Origin: a virus
Virus record (IMG/VR): IMGVR_UViG_3300042476_000679
Coordinates: 1 to 61,005 of that record
DNA length: 61,005 nucleotides
Direction: 5' to 3' (one strand)
Part shown: positions 23,792 through 30,871 of the stretch, piece by piece
Position numbering within the stretch: position 1 is the first letter of the stretch
Layout of the letters: each line of letters opens with the position of its first letter
Notes under the pieces: generated by a model
Databases searched by the model: none
What the model was told of the DNA's origin: nothing
What the model saw: only the letters and a program-made list of their open reading frames with translations
Translations under genes and position numbers: made by a program

Positions 23792-25403
23792 GATATCTTT
23801 TATAACGGGCATATGGGATCTTGGACGAGATCAGTCTAATCCTGGCTGGAATCGTTCGTTTGATCATTATATAGAGAATTTTATTAGATTATTGAATGAG
23901 ATGCGGGATTTTAATCTTATCATATTTATTGATAAGTCGCTAGAAGAGTTAGTTTGGCAGCACCGGGATCCTGTCAACACTAGAGTTTATCGTCACTCTA
24001 AAGAGCAGTTTAAGCCTCCATTCTTTCCATTTTTTGAAAAAATACAAACCATTCGCAATAATCCAGAATGGTACAATCAGGCAGGATGGTTGAAAGATAG
24101 CACTCAGGGTAGTTTAGAGTATTATAATCCCATGGTCATGAGCAAAATGTTTTTGCTTCATAACGCTAAATGTTTTAATCCATTTGATAGTGATTATTTT
24201 TATTGGATAGATGGTGGCTTGAGCAATACTGTCAGTTTAGGTTATTTTAATAATCCTATGGTTATAGATAATCTGCTTGATTTATCAGATAACTTTCTAT
24301 TTATTGCATTTCCTTATGAAACATCTAGCGAGATTCATGGTTTTAATATTGAGGGTATGAAAAAATATGCTAAAAATAATAAGGTAAATCGTGTCGCTAG
24401 AGGCGGATTTTTTGGCGGACATAAAGATAGTATTTCTGCTGCAAATAATCTATATTATTCATTATTACAAGATACATTAGATAATGGATATATGGGAACT
24501 GAAGAAAGCATATTTACTATTATGACATATTTAGATCCTTTCACATATCACTATGAAATGATAGAGGATAATGGACTCATATATTATTTTTTTGAACAAC
24601 TACAAAAAACAAATACTAAACCTAAAATTAATAAGACCAATTTATATATTATCACTTTTAATAGTCCACAGCAATTACAAATGGTTTTAGAATCATTTGA
24701 AAAGTATGATAATAACTTTCTAGATAAAACAAATAAAATACTTATTAATAATTCTACGAATGAGTCTTTATTTACAGAATATGATAAGATTGTAGAAAAA
24801 TATCAGTTTGAACAAATTAGAAATGGGAATTTAGGCATTTGTGGTGGGCGCCAATTAGCAGCAGAACATTTTGCAAAATCTGATGCTCAACATATGATAT
24901 TCTTTGAAGACGATATGTTATTGGATTATGAAGGGTCTTGTAATTTTGGATTTAAAAAACGTGTACCAGACCTGTATCATGGTCTAATGAAGATTATGCA
25001 TAAAGAGGGGTATGATTTTATTAAGTTCAGTTTCAGTGAATTTTATGGTCATAATGGTGATCAGTGGAGCTGGCACAATGTACCATATCATCAAAAAATA
25101 GAATATTTTGGTGAGTTACACGATAAACCATTAACTAAATTCAATAATATAAAAACTCTAAACGGATTACCATATGCTGATGGAGAGATTTATTATTCGA
25201 ATTGGCCTCATATTATAAGTCAAGAAGGCAATAAAAAATGCTTTATAGATACCAAATGGGATCATCCCTATGAACAAACATGGATGAGTCATATTTATAC
25301 TTTAACCAAACAGCATAAAGTGAAACCAGCAATATTATTAGCCAGCCCAATAACTCACAATAGGGTGCATCATTATCATGCAAATGAACGACGAGAAAAC
25401 TAA
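23766..25403 (+). CDS. Two-domain glycosyltransferase: HtrL/YibB-like plus GT-A
   Basis: This 545-residue protein joins two transferase-like domains. Residues 10-280 resemble the HtrL/YibB (WlaTC) family: ITGIWDLGRDQ, IIFIDKSLEELV, FPFFEKIQTIRNN, YYNPMVMSKMFLL and YFYWIDGGLSNTV are in family order. Residues 290-545 look like a GT-A (GT2-type) fold: LYIITFNSPQQLQMVLES, ILINNSTNESL and FFEDDMLLDY (near residue 380), in which EDD is the metal and nucleotide-sugar motif. It would add sugars to a protein or lipid acceptor. The fusion suggests two sequential transfers by one protein. It overlaps its neighbours by 26 bases on each side. Confidence 0.78.
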   Translation: MPKEIAANKISFITGIWDLGRDQSNPGWNRSFDHYIENFIRLLNEMRDFNLIIFIDKSLEELVWQHRDPVNTRVYRHSKEQFKPPFFPFFEKIQTIRNNPEWYNQAGWLKDSTQGSLEYYNPMVMSKMFLLHNAKCFNPFDSDYFYWIDGGLSNTVSLGYFNNPMVIDNLLDLSDNFLFIAFPYETSSEIHGFNIEGMKKYAKNNKVNRVARGGFFGGHKDSISAANNLYYSLLQDTLDNGYMGTEESIFTIMTYLDPFTYHYEMIEDNGLIYYFFEQLQKTNTKPKINKTNLYIITFNSPQQLQMVLESFEKYDNNFLDKTNKILINNSTNESLFTEYDKIVEKYQFEQIRNGNLGICGGRQLAAEHFAKSDAQHMIFFEDDMLLDYEGSCNFGFKKRVPDLYHGLMKIMHKEGYDFIKFSFSEFYGHNGDQWSWHNVPYHQKIEYFGELHDKPLTKFNNIKTLNGLPYADGEIYYSNWPHIISQEGNKKCFIDTKWDHPYEQTWMSHIYTLTKQHKVKPAILLASPITHNRVHHYHANERREN

Positions 25404-26652
25404 TACTATATTTATACAGATAGCTTCGTACCGAGATCCTCAACTATTACCAACTATCAAAGACTGTTTAGAAAAAGCTAAGTTTCCACAAAATTTACGC
25501 TTTGGTATTTGCTGGCAACATTCTGATTCTGATGAATGGGATACTTTAGATGATTATTTATATGATAGTAGATTTAAAATTATAGATATAGATTATAAAG
25601 ATAGCAAAGGAGCGTGTTGGGCAAGAAATTATATTCAAAATTTATATCAGGGAGAAACATATACTTTACAATTAGATAGTCATCATAGATTTATTCAAGA
25701 TTGGGACGTTACTTTAATAGATATGTTAAAAGACCTACAAAATAAAGGATATTCTAAACCATTAATTACTGCCTATATACCTAGTTTTGATCCAGAAAAA
25801 GATCCAGAAGCCAGAGTTCTAGAACCATGGAAAATGACATTTGATCGCTACATTCCAGAAGGAGCTGTATTTTTTTTACCAGCAACCTTCGATCCTGCTA
25901 TAGATAATATAGAGGAACCATTAATGGGCAGATTTTATAGTGCTCATTTTGCGTTCTCTTTAGGCCAATTTTCAAAAGAAGTTAAACACGATCCAGAGTA
26001 TTATTTCCATGGAGAAGAGATAAATATAGCGGTGCGGGCTTTCACTAATGGGTATGATCTATTCTATCCTCATAAGGTTGTGTGTTGGCATGAATATACT
26101 AGAAAAGGAAGAACCAAACAGTGGGATGATGATAAGGATTGGGTTGGCCGTAATAATCATTGTCATTTGAGGAATCGTAAATTATTTGGTATGGATGGTC
26201 TGATTAATGATATAGATTTTGGTAAGTATGGTTTTGGTACAGTTAGATCTTTACGAGATTATGAGAAATATGCCGGAATGGAATTTAGCTCAAGATCTAT
26301 TACTCAGGATGTTGTTGATCATAAACCACCAAAACTAGAAAATATACAATTATCAGAAGATGAATTTCAGAATAGTCTATTACATATTTTTAAACATTGT
26401 ATTGATATAGGATATTACCAAGTGCCAGAAGACGATTATGATTTTTGGGCCGTGGCATTTAAAGACGAGAATGGGCAAGATATGTATAGACAAGATGCTG
26501 ATGCTGAAGAAATAAAAACCATGAAAAATGATCCTGATGGTTATTGTAAAATATGGCGTAGTTTTGAAACTCTTAAGAGACCATCTAGTTGGTTAGTTTG
26601 GCCTCATAGTATTAGTAAGGGCTGGGCTGATCCTATAGTGGGTATGGTATGA
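25378..26652 (+). CDS. GlcNAc transferase-family protein (Skp1-type, GlcNAc superfamily)
   Basis: This 424-residue protein matches the bacterial/eukaryotic GlcNAc (PF11397-like) family, best known from Dictyostelium Skp1 hydroxyproline GlcNAc-transferase. Family signatures seen: IFIQIASYRDPQLLPT, RFGICWQ, KDSKGACWARNY, YTLQLDSHHRF (the DSH motif, residues 100-102, in place of DXD) and FHGEEINIAVRAFT. Such enzymes transfer N-acetylglucosamine to protein residues. In this setting the target could be a Thr/Pro or Ser/Gly-rich virion protein. It overlaps the previous gene by 26 bases and the next one by 4. The fold assignment is good; donor and acceptor are not known. Confidence 0.82.
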   Translation: MQMNDEKTNTIFIQIASYRDPQLLPTIKDCLEKAKFPQNLRFGICWQHSDSDEWDTLDDYLYDSRFKIIDIDYKDSKGACWARNYIQNLYQGETYTLQLDSHHRFIQDWDVTLIDMLKDLQNKGYSKPLITAYIPSFDPEKDPEARVLEPWKMTFDRYIPEGAVFFLPATFDPAIDNIEEPLMGRFYSAHFAFSLGQFSKEVKHDPEYYFHGEEINIAVRAFTNGYDLFYPHKVVCWHEYTRKGRTKQWDDDKDWVGRNNHCHLRNRKLFGMDGLINDIDFGKYGFGTVRSLRDYEKYAGMEFSSRSITQDVVDHKPPKLENIQLSEDEFQNSLLHIFKHCIDIGYYQVPEDDYDFWAVAFKDENGQDMYRQDADAEEIKTMKNDPDGYCKIWRSFETLKRPSSWLVWPHSISKGWADPIVGMV

Positions 26653-27632
26653 AATTACAGATTAGACATTATTTTAGAGATCTTGGTAATTTTTATGTTA
26701 CCAATTTTTTTCATAAATTTTATTCTGCTTTAGAGTCTCAGTATCCTGAGTGTACTTTTGAAATAATAAATGATGAGTCTTATGAGAATTTTGGATATGG
26801 TAGTATTTATAGTTGTATGAATTTTTCTATAATTAATCCATCTAATGAAAAATATATACTAATATCTTTTTTTGATAATTGGAAATATCATTTCATGAAA
26901 CATCTTGGATGGAAGCCATCTAAAATGGCTCAATTTTTTTATCCTGCTGGTTTTAATTATATTGACTATTTTAACTTTAAATTAATTGAAAAGAATAATC
27001 CTGATATTAACTGTCCATCAAACATACATAATGTATATAAACCTTTCTTCTATGGACCCTATGAGAATGGATCATTGGACCTTAAAGACCAGTTATTTAA
27101 AAATAGATCTATTGAATCCACCATACCTAAATTATATTTTAAGGGTTATATGTGGGATTTTAGAAAACAAATGACCAATAATCTTAAGGACGAATCTATT
27201 ATTATTCTAGATAAAAATATAGATAATAATAATCTAGACTATGGTGATTATCTAAGCGAACTTGCTGGATATAGGTGCGCACTCAGTCTGCCGGGCGGAA
27301 CTGAAATTTGTAATCGGGATATAGAGTGTTTCGCAATAGGGGTTCCTGTTATTAGGCCGTATCTCGACATACAATATCCTGATCCCCTTATACCTAATTA
27401 TCATTATATTAGCTGTTATATGGACTGTAAATACTGGAGTGGTAATCCGTCTTATTTAGATTACAATCTGTTTGCTGTTCATCTAGCGCACTACTGGCAT
27501 AAAATAAAAGATAATTTCGAATATTTATCATTTGTATCTCACAATGCTAGAAATTGGTTTATGAAAAATTGCACATTAGATAATAATATAAAATATGTAT
27601 TATCACAAATAAATATGGAGACTTTAAAATGA
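26649..27632 (+). CDS. Glycosyltransferase-like protein (exostosin/GT90-like)
   Basis: This 327-residue protein probably has a GT-B-like fold. The C-terminal part contains YRCALSLPGGTEICNRDIE, then CFAIGVPVIRP and PDPLIPNYHYI, a pattern reminiscent of exostosin or CAP10/GT90 enzymes (donor loop with E and G-x-P-V-x-R-P). The N-terminal half is aromatic-rich. It resembles the minus-strand protein at 29253-30152 in the VPxIRP...DPLIPNxHYI segment, so the two may be paralogs. It overlaps its neighbours by 4 bases each. Confidence 0.62.
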   Translation: MKLQIRHYFRDLGNFYVTNFFHKFYSALESQYPECTFEIINDESYENFGYGSIYSCMNFSIINPSNEKYILISFFDNWKYHFMKHLGWKPSKMAQFFYPAGFNYIDYFNFKLIEKNNPDINCPSNIHNVYKPFFYGPYENGSLDLKDQLFKNRSIESTIPKLYFKGYMWDFRKQMTNNLKDESIIILDKNIDNNNLDYGDYLSELAGYRCALSLPGGTEICNRDIECFAIGVPVIRPYLDIQYPDPLIPNYHYISCYMDCKYWSGNPSYLDYNLFAVHLAHYWHKIKDNFEYLSFVSHNARNWFMKNCTLDNNIKYVLSQINMETLK

Positions 27633-28240
27633 TTAATGGTGGTTTTGCTTATGGATATTTGTTTATGAGTCAACATCCTGATACTCCTAGAGTATTTAAG
27701 GAGTTTTTATCAGAAGTTAAACCAGCACGAATATTAGAAATTGGTACTTTTCATGGGGGATTAACCTTGTGTTTAAGAGATATTATGGATGAATTAGGAT
27801 TACACAACAACCCCATACTAACATACGATATAAATGATCAAGAATTTTTGAAACCACTAGTCAAGAATCGAAATGTTAACGTACAAACTAAAAATCTATT
27901 TGATTATGAACAAAATACTTTTATTAATGATGAAGCCAAAGAAGAACTGGTATCTTTTATACAACAAGATGGGATAACATTAATATTGTGCGATGGCGGA
28001 TGTAAAAAATGTGAATATAATATATTAGCTCCACTATTAAAAATCGGCGATATTATAATGGCGCACGACTATGCTCCAGATCAAGTATATTTTGAAAAAT
28101 ATATGAAAGATAAAATTTGGAATTGGCATGAGATCAAAGATAGTGATATAGAAATATCTACAAAAAAATATAATCTATATAGTTTAAAACAAGAACTACT
28201 TATTAATATAGCATGGTTGTCGAGATTAAAGCATGAATGA
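27629..28240 (+). CDS. SAM-dependent methyltransferase-like protein
   Basis: This 203-residue protein has a Rossmann methyltransferase core: ILEIGTFHGGLTLCL matches motif I (E-x-G-x-x-x-G), ILTYDIND matches motif II, and LILCDGG plus GDIIMAHDYAP match later motifs. The arrangement resembles cephalosporin-hydroxylase/glycan-cluster methyltransferases (CmcI-like). It could methylate a sugar, or a hydroxyl on a glycan made by the neighbouring enzymes. It overlaps the previous gene by 4 bases and the next one by 8. The acceptor is unknown. Confidence 0.68.
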   Translation: MINGGFAYGYLFMSQHPDTPRVFKEFLSEVKPARILEIGTFHGGLTLCLRDIMDELGLHNNPILTYDINDQEFLKPLVKNRNVNVQTKNLFDYEQNTFINDEAKEELVSFIQQDGITLILCDGGCKKCEYNILAPLLKIGDIIMAHDYAPDQVYFEKYMKDKIWNWHEIKDSDIEISTKKYNLYSLKQELLINIAWLSRLKHE

Positions 28241-29261
28241 AATATGGGTTGCAGGATATCCATCATTTGTCGGTGGTGCAGATACTGAGTTGGATCATAA
28301 TATTGATTTGTGGAGAGAATATAGCGTTGATATAAATTTGGTTCCTATGTTTGGATGCGATAATAAAATGAGAAAACTATGCGATAGTAGAGGGTGTAAA
28401 ACTATACCGTATACAAAGGATATATTTAAAGATAAGATTGTGGTGTCTTTTTGTAACGGAGAATTTTTAAAAAAATTACCAGAGATTATGGAATATGGTA
28501 AGCCTAAAATGATTATTTGGTTTAATTGTATGACCTGGTTATTTGACAATGAAATTATAGCCATAAAAAATAAATGGATTGATTATTATGGATTTGTATC
28601 TGAGTATCAAAAAAAACTATTGTTGTCAGCCATCCAAAGTAGAACAGATTCGACAGTTCAGGAATTCGATGGTTATAAACCATATTTTAATCCAAAAAAT
28701 ATATCACAAAATTTAGCATTTAATTATAGAATACCCAAAGACTATTTTTGTATGGGTAGGATTTCAAGAGATGATGGGTCTAAGTTTTCTAGTGATATGT
28801 GGAATATTTTTTATAAAGTGAGTTCCCCGCTACCAACTAAAACTTTTATATTGGGCTTTGGAGAAAACGCATTTAGAAAGTGTGGCAGCGCGCCTGTTGG
28901 TTTGGATTGGCAAACATGGAGTGCCGGAGCAATTCCTGTTAAAGAATGTTATGATAGATTACATTGTTTAATACATAAAACTGGGGGTAGTAGAGAAAGT
29001 TATTGTCGTATAGTACCAGAATGTTATGCTACAGGCATACCTATAATAACAGAAAATCATTATGCTTTGCCAGAATTAATAATTAATGGAGAAACAGGAT
29101 TTTTATGCGACAGTTCAGATGAGATGAGTTATAGAGCAAGTCAACTCGCTTTTGATGAGTCTTTCAGAAAAAAAATAATAGATAATGCATATAATCATTT
29201 AGTAAATAATATATCTAATAGTATTCAGTGTATAAAACCATGGTTAAATATACTAAAGTAA
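28233..29261 (+). CDS. GT-B glycosyltransferase (GT4-like)
   Basis: This 342-residue protein is a likely GT4-type transferase. The N-terminus has IWVAGYPSFVGGADTELDHN, a typical acceptor loop GG. The C-terminal donor domain has FCMGRISRDDGSKF, HKTGGSRESYCRIVPE, a CYATGIPIITENHYALPELI segment and NGETGFLC; the E residues fit the family E(x)7E region. It is the last plus-strand gene and overlaps the convergent gene by 9 bases at the 3' end, with no room for a terminator. It probably extends the glycan made by this cluster. Confidence 0.82.
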   Translation: MNEIWVAGYPSFVGGADTELDHNIDLWREYSVDINLVPMFGCDNKMRKLCDSRGCKTIPYTKDIFKDKIVVSFCNGEFLKKLPEIMEYGKPKMIIWFNCMTWLFDNEIIAIKNKWIDYYGFVSEYQKKLLLSAIQSRTDSTVQEFDGYKPYFNPKNISQNLAFNYRIPKDYFCMGRISRDDGSKFSSDMWNIFYKVSSPLPTKTFILGFGENAFRKCGSAPVGLDWQTWSAGAIPVKECYDRLHCLIHKTGGSRESYCRIVPECYATGIPIITENHYALPELIINGETGFLCDSSDEMSYRASQLAFDESFRKKIIDNAYNHLVNNISNSIQCIKPWLNILK

Positions 29262-30152
29262 CATTTCTATAAAATATGATATTCTATTTTTTAAAGCTTC
29301 TGGAGTTGAATTATTATTATACCATTCATAGGCATTATTAATTAATTCTAGGGTTATTTTATTATTAGATAATATATTTAAAGCATTTTCTAAATTATCT
29401 CCATTAGGACCACAATCAATATAATGTGTGTTCGGTATTAAGGGATCAAATGTTATATTTTGCATTCTAGGTCTGATCAGGGGTACTTTTATTCCAAAAG
29501 ATTCTATCATTCTATGTGTAAATTCTCCAAAACCTCTACAATCCAAAACAGATTTTGATCTATTAACCCATTGCATATATTCATCAAAAGATAATCTGTG
29601 TCTTGGAGCAAATGGATCTAATACTCCTATTGCTGCATGATCGTCGTAGCCCTGTCCTTCTTTAACTAGACAATATTCACCACCATAATTAATACCAATA
29701 GATCTCATTTTTTTGGCTAAATTGTATCTTTCTAAAGATACCGCAATCCATCTACCATATGTTATTAAATCATGTGGTGTATTGCTATAATTTTGTTGTA
29801 GATTGTATATATTTTTTGCAAAATTTTTAGGATTATATGGTAAATATGTGAATGGAAATACTCTATTAGTGTAGTGATAATTAGGATTATATTGTAATTT
29901 TAAATAAATATGTTTATGATAATTAATTTTAATTTCCCAATCTGAGGCATCGCAGCAATCTATGACTAATAGATTATTATTTTCAAATAAAGCAAATATT
30001 ACACATTGATAATGTATGTCTTCTTGTACTTTATTAATATATTTATTAATTTCATAATTATCTTGATAAGGTATATTATAATCCCATAATAGCTCAACTA
30101 TATCTTTTGACCATCCCCAAGGCGTAAAAATATTAGATGGATTAATTTTCAT
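29253..30152 (-). CDS. Glycosyltransferase-like protein, paralog of the 26649-27632 product
   Basis: This 299-residue protein is aromatic-rich in its N-terminal half and has RSKSVLDCRGFGEFTHRMIE then FGIKVPLIRP and FDPLIPNTHYID in its C-terminal half. These match the VPVIRP and DPLIPNYHYI block of the plus-strand protein at 26649-27632, so the two are probably related glycosyltransferases (exostosin/GT90-like). It lies at the 3' end of the virion operon, 16 bases after the Thr/Pro-rich protein gene. It would fit an enzyme decorating that protein, but this is inference. Confidence 0.55.
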   Translation of the reverse strand: MKINPSNIFTPWGWSKDIVELLWDYNIPYQDNYEINKYINKVQEDIHYQCVIFALFENNNLLVIDCCDASDWEIKINYHKHIYLKLQYNPNYHYTNRVFPFTYLPYNPKNFAKNIYNLQQNYSNTPHDLITYGRWIAVSLERYNLAKKMRSIGINYGGEYCLVKEGQGYDDHAAIGVLDPFAPRHRLSFDEYMQWVNRSKSVLDCRGFGEFTHRMIESFGIKVPLIRPRMQNITFDPLIPNTHYIDCGPNGDNLENALNILSNNKITLELINNAYEWYNNNSTPEALKNRISYFIEMLL

Positions 30153-30168
30153 ATATTATATAATTAAA

Positions 30169-30855
30169 TTATGGACACTTAGAATTAGTTGGTGTAGGTG
30201 TTCTAGTAGGACTATTAGCTGGAGTTCCTGAGTTTGATGGAGGAGGAGTGGTCGTAGGAGTAGGAGATTCTAATGGTGTAAGAGTTGGTGTTGGTGTTAT
30301 TGCGTTGGTTAGTGTTGGTGTTGGTGTTGGAGTTTGACTAAACCCTGGTAAACCTGGCGTTCTGGTACTCGTTTGTGTTGGTGTTCTTGTAGCTGTTTGT
30401 GTTTGGGTCTTAGTAACCGTCCGAGTTGGTGTTGGTGAACTGGTGGCACTTTTAGACAACGATAAACTAACACTAGGCTGCATTGATTTACTAACAGTTC
30501 TAGTATTTGTTGGTGATTTAGTAACAGTAATAGTAGGAGTTAATGATGCGCTTGGGGGTTGGCTACTTGCTGGTGTTGGAGTATTGGTTTTAGTAGCAGT
30601 AATTGCTGGAGTTGCAGAAGGAGAAGCTGATAATCCTGGTGTAGATACAGGAGTATCTGATACAAAAATAGGTGTTAAAAAATTATTTAATGGAGTATTA
30701 GACGGAAATGGTGGCCTAGTATTTGTGGGAGTTTGTGTTACTGCCGGAGTGTTAGATGGTAATGGTGTAGGCGTTCTGGTTCCGGTTTTAGTTGGACCAG
30801 GAGTATTTGATACTGATCTTGATGGTGTTGGTGTGTTAGATGGACATATACTCAT
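30169..30855 (-). CDS. Thr/Pro/Ser-rich mucin-like virion protein
   Basis: This 228-residue protein is almost entirely low complexity: repeated NTPTPS, TPTNTR, SPTPTRTVTK and TPTPTLT motifs with hardly any acidic or aromatic residues. Such extended Thr/Pro stretches are classic O-glycosylation substrates and stiff spacers. There is no signal peptide or recognisable globular domain. It sits downstream of the poly-Ser virion protein and 16 bases before a glycosyltransferase-like gene. A similar Thr/Pro segment occurs in the 57999-60368 product. A coding role is favoured because third-base use varies while the amino-acid pattern is kept, and because the gene is in line with its neighbours. Confidence 0.65.
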   Translation of the reverse strand: MSICPSNTPTPSRSVSNTPGPTKTGTRTPTPLPSNTPAVTQTPTNTRPPFPSNTPLNNFLTPIFVSDTPVSTPGLSASPSATPAITATKTNTPTPASSQPPSASLTPTITVTKSPTNTRTVSKSMQPSVSLSLSKSATSSPTPTRTVTKTQTQTATRTPTQTSTRTPGLPGFSQTPTPTPTLTNAITPTPTLTPLESPTPTTTPPPSNSGTPANSPTRTPTPTNSKCP

Positions 30856-30871
30856 AGTTTAAACCATTTGA

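Noticed and set aside
30443-30862. Possible plus-strand gene opposite the Thr/Pro-rich protein
   Set aside because: It is the antisense shadow of the low-complexity coding strand, with composition explained by the repeats; the minus-strand gene is in line with its neighbours.
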